Under the pieces are notes generated by a model, which saw nothing but the letters and a program-made list of their open reading frames with translations, did not search any database and was not told the DNA's origin. From contig NZ_JXJT01000006.1 in the NCBI RefSeq assembly GCF_002441885.1, positions 39,482 through 103,481 of the forward strand: a stretch of DNA of 64,000 nucleotides, written 5' to 3'. This document shows positions 19,163 to 28,365 of this stretch, piece by piece. The stretch is from Pseudolactococcus chungangensis CAU 28 = DSM 22330. Its GTDB lineage: Bacteria; Bacillota; Bacilli; Lactobacillales; Streptococcaceae. The first letter of the stretch is position 1. Each line of letters opens with the position of its first letter. Made by a program: the position numbers and the translations under genes.

Positions 19163-19230
19163 AAGTTATACTGATTTGAGTATATCATCAGTTGATTAAC
19201 ATCGTTCAATAAGATAAAAGAGGACCCGAA

Positions 19231-20496
19231 ATGAAACTTATAAAAAATGGCCGTGTCATAGATCCTAAGAGCCAATTTGATGCAATTGCTGATATTTTGA
19301 TTGATGGTCAGAAAATCATTGCAATTGGTCAAGACTTAGTTAGAGAAGATGCTGAAATTATTGATGCGACTGATAAAATTGTGGCACCTGGCTTGATTGA
19401 TATTCATGTCCATTTTCGTGAACCTGGTCAAACGCATAAGGAAGACATCCATACGGGGAGTTTGGCTGCAGCGCGTGGTGGTTTTACAACTGTCGTGATG
19501 ATGGCAAATACCAATCCAACTGTTTCAACGGTTGAGACTTTATCAGAGGTTCTGTCATCTGCGGATCGTGAAAGTATTCATGTTAAGAGTGTTGCAACCA
19601 TTACCGATAAGTTCGATGGGCAAACGCTGACGGATTTTGAGTCGCTTTTAAAAGCGGGTGCGGCTGGTTTTTCTGACGATGGTATCCCGTTTACCGATGC
19701 TGGTCGGGTGCGTCGGGCGATGCAAAAAGCTGCGTCGTTTGACACGATTTTAGTGCTACATGAAGAGGATCCTCAATTAACGGGGGTTTTAGGGATCAAT
19801 GATGGTGCGATTGCGCATCAATGTGGTGTGATTGGTGCGCCAACGGTTTCTGAGTATAGTATGGTGGCGCGTGATGCAATGCTAGCCTTAGATACAAAGG
19901 CGCGTGTACATTTTCAGCATTTGTCGGCAGGTGAATCGGTTGATGTGATACGTTTTGCTAAGTCTTTAGGTGCGCAGGTGACTGCGGAAGTGACGCCTCA
20001 GCATTTTTCGATCACAGAAGATGCGATTTTGACACATGGTACTAGTGCTAAACTCAATCCACCTTTGCGCCAGTCATCAGATATTGAAAAATTGATTGTT
20101 GGTTTGCAAGATGGGACGATTGACGTGATTGCAACGGACCATGCACCGCATACACACGCTGAAAAAGATCAAGAATTCACGAAAGCACCGTCTGGTATGA
20201 TTGGACTAGAAACATCGTTATCACTTGGCTTAACGCATTTGGTTGCTCCCGGCCATTTATCTCTTATGAGTTTACTAGAAAAAATGACCAGTAATCCAGC
20301 GCAAGTTATGCGTTTAGATGCAGGTTATTTAGCCGAAAATGGCGCGGCAGATCTTGTGATTTTTGATGCGGATGCGGTGCGTAAAGTTACGACTGACTTT
20401 GCCTCTAAATCTAGTAATTCACCGTTTGTTGGTAATCAATTACAAGGTGTAATTGCTTATACGATTTGTGATGGTGAGATTGTTTATCAAGCTTGA
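19231..20496 (+). CDS. pyrC: Dihydroorotase (class I)
   Basis: Zinc amidohydrolase that cyclises carbamoyl-aspartate to dihydroorotate. The metal-binding motif [16 protein letters not shown] lies near residue 57, with further ligands expected in the VLHEEDP and HFQHLS segments and the catalytic Asp in [14 protein letters not shown] (~residue 303). The 421-residue length fits the class I bacterial form. AAGAGGACC precedes the ATG. A strong terminator follows. Confidence 0.96.
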   Translation: MKLIKNGRVIDPKSQFDAIADILIDGQKIIAIGQDLVREDAEIIDATDKIVAPGLIDIHVHFREPGQTHKEDIHTGSLAAARGGFTTVVMMANTNPTVSTVETLSEVLSSADRESIHVKSVATITDKFDGQTLTDFESLLKAGAAGFSDDGIPFTDAGRVRRAMQKAASFDTILVLHEEDPQLTGVLGINDGAIAHQCGVIGAPTVSEYSMVARDAMLALDTKARVHFQHLSAGESVDVIRFAKSLGAQVTAEVTPQHFSITEDAILTHGTSAKLNPPLRQSSDIEKLIVGLQDGTIDVIATDHAPHTHAEKDQEFTKAPSGMIGLETSLSLGLTHLVAPGHLSLMSLLEKMTSNPAQVMRLDAGYLAENGAADLVIFDADAVRKVTTDFASKSSNSPFVGNQLQGVIAYTICDGEIVYQA

Positions 20497-20516
20497 TAAA
20501 CCTTATTTTTGTGGTA

Positions 20517-20550
20517 AAAGAAGATGATGAGGGCATCATCTTCTTTGATT
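20517..20550 (+). terminator. Terminator after pyrC
   Basis: AAAGAAGATGATG/CATCATCTTCTTT 13-bp perfect stem with a four-base loop, then a T-rich stretch. Confidence 0.8.
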
Positions 20551-20594
20551 TTAAACTAGATATAACAAATGCAAGCATATAGTAGGAGTTGCTA

Positions 20595-21182
20595 GTGAAA
20601 TGTTTTAATGAAGAGTCTTTCAAGGTTTTTGATGTTGAAGGATTAGATGAGCGAATGGTAGCTATTCGTGCTAATATCCAACCGATTTTTGCTGAAATAA
20701 TGGCTGAAGTTTCAGCGCGTTTGAGTGATGATGTGGGGTATGAGACTTTTGTACACATTGCCCAACATCGGAGACGTACGAGATATGCGCCTGAAAACAC
20801 ATGGTCAGCGATTTCTGATAATAAACGGGGCTACAAGTCCCAGGCTCATTTACAGTTAGGGATTTGGGATAACTATGTCTTTATGTATTTATCAATTATT
20901 GATAACCCTGCCAAACGTGAGCAATATGCGGACTATTTAGCTGAACATCATGAGTTTCCAGATGATTTTGTCTATTCACTGGATCATACCAAATCTGAAT
21001 TTTTCTCTGTGACTGCAGGGGTAGAAAAAGGAATCCAGCGCTTGCACGATGTGAAGAAGGGGGAATTTGAAGTCGGACGGATTATTTCCCGAGATGCTAA
21101 AATTTGGCAAGAAGATCCACAAACCTATATTTTAGAGACTTTTAAGACTTTATTTCCACTTTATCAGCATTTAAATGCTTGA
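20595..21182 (+). CDS. UPF0637 (DUF1054) family protein, YktB-like
   Basis: Conserved protein of unknown function, about 195 residues, cytoplasmic with no membrane segment. Family-like features are FKVFDVEGLDERM at the N-terminus, VHIAQHRRRTRYAPENTW, KSQAHLQLGIWDNYVFMYL and the following SLDHTKSEFF region. A GTG start was chosen because AGTAGGAG lies 6 nt upstream; a TTG two codons earlier is too close to that site. It is a monocistronic unit between two regulated biosynthetic genes. Function is not assigned. Confidence 0.8.
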   Translation: MKCFNEESFKVFDVEGLDERMVAIRANIQPIFAEIMAEVSARLSDDVGYETFVHIAQHRRRTRYAPENTWSAISDNKRGYKSQAHLQLGIWDNYVFMYLSIIDNPAKREQYADYLAEHHEFPDDFVYSLDHTKSEFFSVTAGVEKGIQRLHDVKKGEFEVGRIISRDAKIWQEDPQTYILETFKTLFPLYQHLNA

Positions 21183-21228
21183 AAACTATTGATATATAGT
21201 TATTTTTTATAGCTATTTATAGTTTCAT

Positions 21229-21245
21229 CATAGTTTAAAACTATG
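21229..21245. promoter_or_regulatory. MET-box-like palindrome upstream of metA
   Basis: CATAGTTT-A-AAACTATG has perfect 8-bp arms and resembles the streptococcal MetR/MtaR operator TATAGTTTNAAACTATA. More TATAG half-sites lie in the preceding 40 nt. A TGA-TAAAAT extended -10 follows at 21257-21262. Confidence 0.6.
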
Positions 21246-21325
21246 CTTAATCATGATAAAATAGAGGAATGATGTACATCGTTTTGATGTAGCGTCAGAA
21301 ATTGGGTGCAGAAAGGAGAAATGGG

Positions 21326-22258
21326 ATGCCTGTAAAAGTGAATAGTCAGTTGCCAGCTGTCAAGATATTAGAAGCTGATAATATTTTTGTGATGGATGAA
21401 GCGAGAGCTGCGCAGCAAGATATTAGAACATTAAAGATTTTGGTGGTTAATCTTATGCCTCGTAAAATGGTGACTGAAACGCAGTTGTTGGCTTTATTGT
21501 CTAATACGCCTTTACAAATTAATGTCGATTTTTTGCATATGATGACGCATCAATCTAAAAATATTACGCAAAATCATCTGGATACTTTCTATAAGTGTTT
21601 TAATGATATCAAGTCTGATTATTATGATGGCATGATTGTAACAGGTGCACCTGTCGAAAATTTAGATTTTGAGGCAGTTGACTACTGGGATGAATTGCAT
21701 CAGGTTTTAGATTGGTCACGGACACATGTTTATTCGACTTTGCATATTTGTTGGGGCGCACAGGCTGGGTTATATGCACGTTACGGTATTCCTAAACATC
21801 CTTTGGCACAAAAGTTATGGGGAGTTTATCATCAAACGGTAGAGAATCCGAAACATGTTTTATTTCGAGGTTTTGATGATGATTTTGTCGCACCACATTC
21901 TCGGAGTACTGAGACTTATGCGAGTGAGTTACCACATGATTTTGAGATTCTTTCTTATGGTGAAACTTCGGGATTATCTCTAGTTGTCAAGAAAAATTTG
22001 CGTGAGATTTACAGCTTTGGACATTTAGAGTATGATCGGATGACTTTAGATTTTGAATATCAGCGGGATAAGGCTGAATTCGGTGAGGATATTGTACCAG
22101 ATGCCTACTATCCGAATGATGATCCGACACAAAAACCCAAGATGACTTGGTCTAGCGCTGCCAGCCTTTTCTTTTCAAACTGGTTGAATTATGCAGTTTA
22201 TCAAGATACACCCTATGATTTGCGTGAACTCGCGAAATACGAATATTTTAATCTTTAA
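21326..22258 (+). CDS. metA: Homoserine O-acyltransferase (MetA family)
   Basis: Acylates homoserine in methionine synthesis. The acyl donor may be succinyl- or acetyl-CoA and is not decided here. The catalytic Cys lies in LHICWGAQAGLYARYG (~residue 140), with MVTETQLLALL and IVTGAPVENLDFE typical of MetA. The catalytic His/Glu are expected in FGHLEYD (~residue 234). AGAAAGGAGA precedes the ATG giving MPVKVNSQLPAV, the usual N-terminus (310 aa). The upstream palindrome suggests control by a LysR-type methionine regulator shared with metE. Confidence 0.93.
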   Translation: MPVKVNSQLPAVKILEADNIFVMDEARAAQQDIRTLKILVVNLMPRKMVTETQLLALLSNTPLQINVDFLHMMTHQSKNITQNHLDTFYKCFNDIKSDYYDGMIVTGAPVENLDFEAVDYWDELHQVLDWSRTHVYSTLHICWGAQAGLYARYGIPKHPLAQKLWGVYHQTVENPKHVLFRGFDDDFVAPHSRSTETYASELPHDFEILSYGETSGLSLVVKKNLREIYSFGHLEYDRMTLDFEYQRDKAEFGEDIVPDAYYPNDDPTQKPKMTWSSAASLFFSNWLNYAVYQDTPYDLRELAKYEYFNL

Positions 22259-22279
22259 CCACCGATTTGGTGGTTTTTT
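22257..22279 (+). terminator. metA terminator fused to the dnaD promoter
   Basis: AACCACC/GGTGGTT stem with a 5-nt loop and a run of six T. The final bases run straight into the TGG of the dnaD extended -10, so it occupies the place of a -35. Confidence 0.75.
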
Positions 22280-22287
22280 GGTATAAT
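22279..22287 (+). promoter_or_regulatory. Extended -10 of dnaD (leaderless)
   Basis: TGG-TATAAT ends 6 nt before the dnaD ATG, with no Shine-Dalgarno. Confidence 0.65.
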
Positions 22288-22293
22288 GAAATC

Positions 22294-23004
22294 ATGACTT
22301 ATTATGATCAATTCAAAAAAAATATCGTCTTACCACAGGCGATATTGACACATATTTTAGATATTTTCCCGACACTCATGAGTTTTAATGTCTGGCTTTA
22401 TTTTTATGGTAATGAATCCTTAGCGCCGAGTCAAATTGCTGGCTTTTTACAGATGACAACAGCAGAGGTTAATCAAGAAATCAATCTCTTGACAGATTCA
22501 GAGACGTTAACAGCTGAATTTGATGAGTCTACAGGCGAGATGCGCTTTGATACACATCCAGCTTTTGCAAAATTAGATAATTTCATATCAGCTACAAGCA
22601 ATCAAGCCTCAATCTCTGATTCTGAACTGGACAATGAAATAGAAACGATTTCTGATATTGCGAGATTGATTGCAGCCTTTGAGCCGGAAATGCCAGGCGG
22701 TTTAACACCGATTAATATTGAAGAACTGCAAAAATGGTTGAGCGATGATAAATTTGATGTAGGCTTAATCCTTCAAGCCTTAAGGGAAGCAGCGTTAAAT
22801 CGCAAAGTTTCACTACCTTATATTCGGGCGATTTTGCGCAACTGGCGCACTAATGGCATCGTGACAGCGCGTGATATAGCAGATAATCGTGAAGCGCGTG
22901 AGATGCGTCAGGCAGAGCAACAGAGTGATACAACCTTATCAGATGATTACTTTAACTCAGTCGATAGCCTACGCAAGGCTTGGGGGTATGACAATGCTAA
23001 GTAA
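22294..23004 (+). CDS. dnaD: DnaD-domain replication initiation protein
   Basis: Primosomal protein that helps load the replicative helicase. The N-terminal winged-helix-like region (1-110) carries LAPSQIAGFLQMTTAEVNQE. The C-terminal DnaD domain has the LKKWLSDD-like segment (ELQKWLSDDKFDVGLILQAL), then YIRAILRNWRTNGI, matching the YxxxILxxW motif. It is 236 residues. The start is the ATG 6 nt after a perfect -10 box; an earlier TTG would lie inside the metA terminator. nth follows with overlap, the usual dnaD-nth arrangement. Confidence 0.93.
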   Translation: MTYYDQFKKNIVLPQAILTHILDIFPTLMSFNVWLYFYGNESLAPSQIAGFLQMTTAEVNQEINLLTDSETLTAEFDESTGEMRFDTHPAFAKLDNFISATSNQASISDSELDNEIETISDIARLIAAFEPEMPGGLTPINIEELQKWLSDDKFDVGLILQALREAALNRKVSLPYIRAILRNWRTNGIVTARDIADNREAREMRQAEQQSDTTLSDDYFNSVDSLRKAWGYDNAK

Positions 23005-23638
23005 GCAGAAATTTCTCAATGTACTTGCGATTATTGCAGATATGTTTCCTGAGGCACATGGTGAATTGGACGCAGCAACGCCTTTTCAATTGTTGATTGC
23101 AGTGATTTTGTCAGCTCAGGCGACTGATAAGGGGGTCAATAAGGCAACGCCAGCACTTTTTGCTAAATACCCTGATAGTCAAAGCCTAGCCTCGGCAGAT
23201 GTTTCAGACGTTGAAAACTTGATCAAGACCATTGGCCTATATCGCAGTAAAGCTAAAAACATCGTGAGAACAGCTGAGATGATCGAGACTGAGTTTGGGG
23301 GTGAAATTCCGAGGGATAAAGACTTGTTACAGACTTTACCTGGTGTCGGTCGGAAAACAGCAAACGTTGTGCTTGGGGATGCTTTTGGTATTCCTGGTAT
23401 CGCTGTGGATACACATGTCGAACGCGTATCGAAACGTTTACAGTTAGTCAAACAATCGGCGACTGTCACGGAAGTAGAAGAAAAGTTGATGAAAGTTGTC
23501 CCTGAAAAAGATTGGGTCGTGACGCATCACCGCTTGATTTTCTTTGGTCGCTATCACTGTACCGCTCGTGCGCCTAAATGCGTCGCTTGCCCTGTTCTAC
23601 CCTATTGTCACTTTGGAGAAAAAACGGTTTTAAAATGA
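22994..23638 (+). CDS. nth: Endonuclease III (DNA glycosylase/AP lyase)
   Basis: Base-excision repair enzyme for oxidised pyrimidines. The helix-hairpin-helix LPGVGRKTANVVLG contains the catalytic Lys (~residue 120) and is followed by the catalytic Asp in IAVDTHVERVSKRL. The 4Fe-4S loop CTARAPKCVACPVLPYC has the CX6CX2CX5C spacing. The start is uncertain between two nearby ATG codons; GGGGGT 6 nt upstream favours the second (214 aa). It overlaps dnaD and also trmK (ATGA). Confidence 0.93.
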   Translation: MLSKQKFLNVLAIIADMFPEAHGELDAATPFQLLIAVILSAQATDKGVNKATPALFAKYPDSQSLASADVSDVENLIKTIGLYRSKAKNIVRTAEMIETEFGGEIPRDKDLLQTLPGVGRKTANVVLGDAFGIPGIAVDTHVERVSKRLQLVKQSATVTEVEEKLMKVVPEKDWVVTHHRLIFFGRYHCTARAPKCVACPVLPYCHFGEKTVLK

Positions 23639-24333
23639 AAAATGAAAAATTATCAAAACGTCTGACACAAGTTGGAGAATTTGTCCCGCAAGATGCTGTT
23701 TTATTAGATGTCGGGAGCGACCATGCTTACTTGCCAATTCATCTCGTGAAATCCGAGCGTATAAGCAAGGCTATTGCTGGCGAAGTCGTTAAAGGCCCGT
23801 ATGAGAGTGCTGTAGCAAATGTTAAATCAGCTGGCTTAGAAGAGCAAATAGCAGTTAGACTTGCCAATGGCTTAGCTGCTTTTGATCCAGCAGTTGACGA
23901 TGTGACAACAATCACGATAGCTGGCATGGGCGGTCACTTAATTGCTGAAATTTTGGAGGACGGGCGCGATAAGTTGTGCCAAGTGTCAACCCTGATTTTA
24001 CAACCTAATAATGGCGAACGCCATTTGAGACAATGGTTGCAAGCACACGATTTCACGATTTCTGATGAAAAAATTTTAGCAGAAAATGACAAGATTTATG
24101 AAATTATCGTCGCACATCCAGGAAAGTCAGCTGATAAATTAACGGAAGCCGAGCTTTACTTTGGTCCCTTTCTACTACAAGAAAAATCAGCAGTCTTTCT
24201 CGAAAAATGGGCATCAGAGTTAACCGCTAATCAAGCGATTATGGCAAAAATTCCAGACTCAGCCCAACAAAAAAAAGCTGAGTTTTCAGCAAAAATCGCC
24301 AAAATCAAGGAGGTTATAAATGTTAGCCAGTGA
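23635..24333 (+). CDS. trmK: tRNA (adenine22-N1)-methyltransferase TrmK
   Basis: SAM-dependent methyltransferase that forms m1A22 in tRNA. The SAM-binding motif LLDVGSDHAYLP lies near residue 22, followed by ITIAGMGGHLIAEIL (~residue 95) and LILQPNNGERHLRQWL, all diagnostic of the YqfN/TrmK family. A C-terminal coiled region (~195-230) is normal. The ATG overlaps the nth stop. An earlier start inside nth was rejected because it would cover the nth iron-sulfur loop. It runs into the nif3 start by 14 nt. Confidence 0.93.
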   Translation: MKNEKLSKRLTQVGEFVPQDAVLLDVGSDHAYLPIHLVKSERISKAIAGEVVKGPYESAVANVKSAGLEEQIAVRLANGLAAFDPAVDDVTTITIAGMGGHLIAEILEDGRDKLCQVSTLILQPNNGERHLRQWLQAHDFTISDEKILAENDKIYEIIVAHPGKSADKLTEAELYFGPFLLQEKSAVFLEKWASELTANQAIMAKIPDSAQQKKAEFSAKIAKIKEVINVSQ

Positions 24334-25090
24334 TTTTTTCGCACGATATGAAGCTTATTGTCCTAAAGAGCTTGCCATGGCAGATGATCCAGTCGGTCTG
24401 CAAATTGGTACCCTCAACAAAGACATTCAAAAGGTTATGGTCACGCTAGATATTCGCGAGCAGACTGTTCAGGAAGCAATCGAACAAAATGTCGACGTGA
24501 TTTTGGCTAAGCATCCCGTGATTTTTAGACCGCTTGATAATCTGACAGACCAAGATACACAGCAAAAAATCATCTTGGACTTGGCGCGTGCAGGCATTGC
24601 AGTTTACACTAGCCATACTAATATTGACATTGTAGAAAACGGCCTCAATGACTGGTTTTGTGAGCTGCTAGACATCACCGAAACTGAAAATTTGACTGAC
24701 TTTGGTCTAGGTCGTGTTGGTAATATCCAACCGCAAACTCTGGGAGACTTTTCAGAAAAAGTCAAAACAGTCTTTGAACTATCAGGCTTAACCATTGTCT
24801 CATATGCGCAATCACTCGACCAAGAAATTAAACGTGTTGCCATTTGTGGTGGCAGCGGTGGTAAATTCTATCCAGAAGCCATTGCCAAACAAGCTGATGT
24901 CTATGTAACGGGTGATATTTATTATCATACAGCGCATGATATGCTATCACAAGGTCTTCTAGCAATAGATCCAGGTCACCATATTGAAGTGTTATTTGTC
25001 AAAAAAGTGGCACGGCTACTCAGAGATTTTAAGACAGATGTCACGATCATCGAAAGTAGTCGCCTTACAAATCCGTTTATAAAAAAATGA
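24320..25090 (+). CDS. Nif3-like dinuclear metal centre protein
   Basis: YqfO/YbgI-type NIF3 family protein, related to GTP cyclohydrolase I type 2. It forms a toroidal hexamer with a two-metal site but its substrate is unsettled. Metal-ligand motifs are DVILAKHPVIFR (~residue 53), YTSHTNIDIV (~residue 95) and the late DPGHHIEVL (~residue 217). The short 256-residue form lacks the PII-like insertion found in some Bacillus members. AAGGAGGTTATAA provides a strong ribosome-binding site inside trmK. trmK-nif3 adjacency is conserved in Firmicutes. Confidence 0.9.
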   Translation: MLASDFFARYEAYCPKELAMADDPVGLQIGTLNKDIQKVMVTLDIREQTVQEAIEQNVDVILAKHPVIFRPLDNLTDQDTQQKIILDLARAGIAVYTSHTNIDIVENGLNDWFCELLDITETENLTDFGLGRVGNIQPQTLGDFSEKVKTVFELSGLTIVSYAQSLDQEIKRVAICGGSGGKFYPEAIAKQADVYVTGDIYYHTAHDMLSQGLLAIDPGHHIEVLFVKKVARLLRDFKTDVTIIESSRLTNPFIKK

Positions 25091-25117
25091 TGCCTGTTTG
25101 AACTGGCATCATTTTTT
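25082..25117 (+). terminator. Terminator after nif3
   Basis: AAAAAATGATGCC/GGCATCATTTTTT, 13-bp perfect stem with a T-run. Confidence 0.88.
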
Positions 25118-25119
25118 AA

Positions 25120-25436
25120 TTATTTTTGGCTATTGGCTTGTAAGATTTTAAGCTCAGCTAACTCATCAACATAGAACTGTTCAACCAGATCAGGTGTAGT
25201 CACTTTTCTAACCATATTCAGGATCAACCAACTATTTTGAATCGGTCAGCTGTTTGACATCAAAATTGGGATATATCAATCAAAAGTATGGGCTAAGTCA
25301 GAATCATTTGTCTTGTAAAACTTAACTTGCTTCAGGCATTCAATTTATTATTCTTGAAGTAAATGACAGCATAATTTACATAATCATCAATTGTATAATA
25401 TTTCACCACACGTTTAACAAATGTCTCATTATTCAT
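25120..25436 (-). pseudogene. Decayed protein-coding gene remnant
   Basis: Reading the minus strand gives MNNETFVKRVVKYYTIDDY and more, then a stop. After frame changes the coding sense returns as KVKFYKTNDSDLAHTFD, and later as a C-terminus containing ILNMVRKVTTPDLVEQF. At least two stops or frameshifts interrupt it. The family was not recognised. It sits directly downstream of a tetR gene on the same strand, so it may once have been its partner or target. Confidence 0.5.
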
Positions 25437-25495
25437 TTTATGAAAGAGCTTCGTAATTAAGGCCAACATCTTTTAAACTTATCAGGTTAATAGAC

Positions 25496-26068
25496 TTAAC
25501 GACTAATCGGTACGATATTTGGATTTTTGAGAATGTAAGTAATGATTTCTTCAAATAAGGAAACAAGGTATTCATCAGTATAAGTTCGGATACCAGCGAT
25601 ACTTGAAGCAGCCATACCATTGACAACAATCCATGTCCGAATGTGTAGCGCCTCGATTTGATCATCAGTCAAATCTTTATACTTATCAGATTTTGCGGCA
25701 AGTTTCTTATAGTTTTCAAAAGAATAGTCAAACATTAGATGATTGCGAGCAAACCCTTCAACAAAGAGCGCACGATAAAGATTCGGATTCGTTTCAGAAA
25801 AACGGATAAAGGCAATTGCCAAAGACACGAGAGGATCATCCGCATATTTTTCATTAAGTTTAACATCAAACATGTAGTGGAAAACGTGTGATAAAACGGC
25901 TCGTTTATAGTTCTCCATGTTCTTAAAAGCGCCATAAATTGGTTGTGTCGAAATGCCAAATTTTTGCGCAACATCACGAGCGGTGAATTTTCCAAAACCA
26001 TAGGTATTCAAATATTGAAAACCAAAATCAAGCAACATTTCATCAGTAATAACTTTTTTACGCGGCAT
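25496..26068 (-). CDS. TetR/AcrR family transcriptional regulator
   Basis: DNA-binding repressor-type protein of 190 residues. The N-terminal helix-turn-helix has KFTARDVAQKFGISTQPIYGAFKNMENY (residues ~26-53), followed by a mostly helical ligand-binding domain. The C-terminal part contains a WIVVNGMAA segment. A nearby inverted repeat may be its operator. The genes it controls are not evident; the adjacent downstream gene is decayed. Confidence 0.88.
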   Translation of the reverse strand: MPRKKVITDEMLLDFGFQYLNTYGFGKFTARDVAQKFGISTQPIYGAFKNMENYKRAVLSHVFHYMFDVKLNEKYADDPLVSLAIAFIRFSETNPNLYRALFVEGFARNHLMFDYSFENYKKLAAKSDKYKDLTDDQIEALHIRTWIVVNGMAASSIAGIRTYTDEYLVSLFEEIITYILKNPNIVPISR

Positions 26069-26111
26069 ATCTTATTTCCTCCGTAGCCCTTGGTTATGGG
26101 CTCATAAATAG

Positions 26112-26127
26112 TAGTGTTGTAGCACTA
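26112..26127. promoter_or_regulatory. Possible operator upstream of tetR-like gene
   Basis: TAGTG-TTGTAG-CACTA inverted repeat, 44 nt before the start codon, with further TAGTAGTA repeats beside it. Confidence 0.3.
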
Positions 26128-26164
26128 GATAGTAGTATGTAATAGGTAAAACGAATTAGTAGTT

Positions 26165-26971
26165 TTAAAGCACCCACTCATTAATCGCGTGAGCCACACC
26201 AGATGCTTCGTTAGATTTGGTGATGTATTTCGCTATTTTCTTGAGTTCTGGGTTACCATTTGCCATGACAACTGGGTTGCCAACGGCCTCTAACATTGAG
26301 CGGTCATTTTCTTCGTCGCCAATGGCCATGGTTTCTTCATGCGATATCCCTAACTTTTCAGCCAAGTGCTGGACGGCTAGTCCCTTACTCGCGTTTTTGT
26401 TAAGGATTTCAAGATAGAATGGTGTTGATTTAACGATTGTATAACGCTCTCTGAAACGTGGTGGCAGTTTTGCAATCGTCGCATCCAATTTTTCGGGCTC
26501 ATCAATATACATCATCTTGATGATTTCGTGTTTGCTCATTTCTGCAGCAGTCCGATATTTTAATGGCAAGCCTGTAATATAAGCCTCATTGACCGAAAAC
26601 TTACTGATATTGCGGTTATGCGTATAGATAGTAGACATGGTAATCGAGTGAAGTGGCGTATCAAGTCTGCGACTCTCCATTTCAATATCTAAGTAGTCAT
26701 TGTAAGTTAAAGGTTCATCGATGAAAGCCTCACCAGTTGCAGTAGCTTGAACTAAAGCACCATTATATGTGATAACATAGTCACCAGCATCTAGTAGGTT
26801 TAAAGATTCAAGAATGTTTTTAACCCCTAAAAGTGGTCGACCAGTCGCAATGACGATTTTAACGCCAGCTGCCTTAGCTTTTTGAATCGCATCAAAAACT
26901 TCAGGTGTGATTTCTCGATTATTATTGACAAGTGTACCGTCAATATCGATAGCAACAAGTTTAATAGACAT
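26165..26971 (-). CDS. Cof-type HAD family phosphatase
   Basis: Haloacid dehalogenase superfamily, subfamily IIB (YidA/Cof-like), usually active on sugar phosphates or flavin-type phosphates. Motif I is LVAIDIDGTLV (residues ~5-15), motif II includes IVIATGRPL (~39), motif III the Lys in NKNASKGLAVQHL (~195) and motif IV AIGDEENDRSMLEAVG (~218-233). At 268 residues the length is normal. No clear Shine-Dalgarno precedes the ATG. The actual substrate cannot be deduced. Confidence 0.92.
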   Translation of the reverse strand: MSIKLVAIDIDGTLVNNNREITPEVFDAIQKAKAAGVKIVIATGRPLLGVKNILESLNLLDAGDYVITYNGALVQATATGEAFIDEPLTYNDYLDIEMESRRLDTPLHSITMSTIYTHNRNISKFSVNEAYITGLPLKYRTAAEMSKHEIIKMMYIDEPEKLDATIAKLPPRFRERYTIVKSTPFYLEILNKNASKGLAVQHLAEKLGISHEETMAIGDEENDRSMLEAVGNPVVMANGNPELKKIAKYITKSNEASGVAHAINEWVL

Positions 26972-27024
26972 GATGATATGATATGAGTCATGTATCTGAC
27001 TCAGTTCCTTTCTACGTAATTGAC

Positions 27025-28344
27025 TTAAAGTCTTTCTTTTCCTAAAAAATGATCGTTTTTAATATAGCTAATAAAATCTTCTTGCTCAGCTTTAAACAGC
27101 GTTTCTGGACTGAGTATATCCCTTGGGAAGTAGAAACGATTATCGCCATGTGTTGTGCCAGTTAGTGATTTGACAAGACTTGATAATTCGGATAATTCAG
27201 TTAAAGTGCCATCTTTTTGCATGATCTCAATTTGTGTTCGAGGATTTTGGAGTTCAGGTCTGTACAAATCATAAGGCAAATCAAAGTTGGAGTGGACGGC
27301 TGTATAGTAATCTGTATCAAATCCAATTTTTTTAATAATTTGACGCAGAATTTCTAAATCTTTTTCATCAGCACTGTCATATTTAATCGACTTAGCTAAT
27401 TTACGATTGATGAAAGCATTGCTCAAGTCTGATAAGATTTCATCTGGATGCGTCTGCCAGTTTTGGAAATAAGTGGTCATGACACCATCGTCAAGATGCA
27501 GATAGTCTGAAAGTGTGAAATGATGCTCGAAAAATGGGACTAGACGCGGGCTTGTCAGTTTAAAATAGTCCTTTTGTGTCGGGTAGAGGACTTTGGCACG
27601 TTTCAAAAGCTGATGTAACAAAACTTCCATGGCACGGCTTGCTGGGTGGAAATAAACCTGCATATACATTTGATAGCGACTTACGATGTAGTCTTCGACA
27701 GCATGCATCCCTTGGACTTTAAAAGCAATACCATTATCAACAGGTGTAATCACACGCATAATCCGAGTTAAATCAAATTCACCATAAGTCGCACCGGTAT
27801 AATAAGAATCTCTTAAGAGATAATCCATCCGATCTGCATCAATTTGACTCGAAATGAGCTGAACAACCTGCTGATTCTCATAATCGTGGGTAATGACACT
27901 TGCAATTTTGTCAGGAAAGTCGGGTGCTACTTTTCTCAAGACAGCATTGACCTCTGTAGAAGGATCGGTGATAATATTGACCGTAATCGCCTCATGGTTC
28001 GTATCGAAAACGCCTTCAAAAGTATGTGAGAATGCACCATGTCCGACATCATGCAGTAGAGCCGCACATTGTGTGACAAGATTTTCTTCTGGGTGCCAAG
28101 TTTCAGGATAGTTTTTGGTAAACATTTCCGTAATTTGCTTGGCAATATTGTAAACACCTAAACAGTGCGTAAAACGGCTATGTTCCGCACCATGAAAGGT
28201 ATAGCTGGAAGTGCCGAGTTGCTTAATGCGGCGTAATCTCTGAAATTCTGTTGTACCAATCAGGTCATAAATAATTTGGTTGCTGACTGGGATATAATTG
28301 TGAACTGGATCACGAAAAACTTTCTCTAATTTTGTATTTGGCAT
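27025..28344 (-). CDS. HD-domain phosphohydrolase (dGTPase-like, YwfO family)
   Basis: Metal-dependent phosphohydrolase of the SAMHD1/dGTPase-like group. Key motifs are RLRRIKQLG then HSRFTHCLGVYNIA (first His of the HD site), ALLHDVGHGAFSHTFE (catalytic HD pair, ~residue 97), and SQIDADRMDYLLRDS (second Asp). The 439 residues match the Firmicutes family, whose members hydrolyse dNTPs. No obvious Shine-Dalgarno is present. A TATAAT on the minus strand 17 nt upstream implies a short leader. The promoter region holds a tandem 24-bp repeat. Confidence 0.9.
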   Translation of the reverse strand: MPNTKLEKVFRDPVHNYIPVSNQIIYDLIGTTEFQRLRRIKQLGTSSYTFHGAEHSRFTHCLGVYNIAKQITEMFTKNYPETWHPEENLVTQCAALLHDVGHGAFSHTFEGVFDTNHEAITVNIITDPSTEVNAVLRKVAPDFPDKIASVITHDYENQQVVQLISSQIDADRMDYLLRDSYYTGATYGEFDLTRIMRVITPVDNGIAFKVQGMHAVEDYIVSRYQMYMQVYFHPASRAMEVLLHQLLKRAKVLYPTQKDYFKLTSPRLVPFFEHHFTLSDYLHLDDGVMTTYFQNWQTHPDEILSDLSNAFINRKLAKSIKYDSADEKDLEILRQIIKKIGFDTDYYTAVHSNFDLPYDLYRPELQNPRTQIEIMQKDGTLTELSELSSLVKSLTGTTHGDNRFYFPRDILSPETLFKAEQEDFISYIKNDHFLGKERL

Positions 28345-28365
28345 GCTAAGCTTTCTATACTATTA

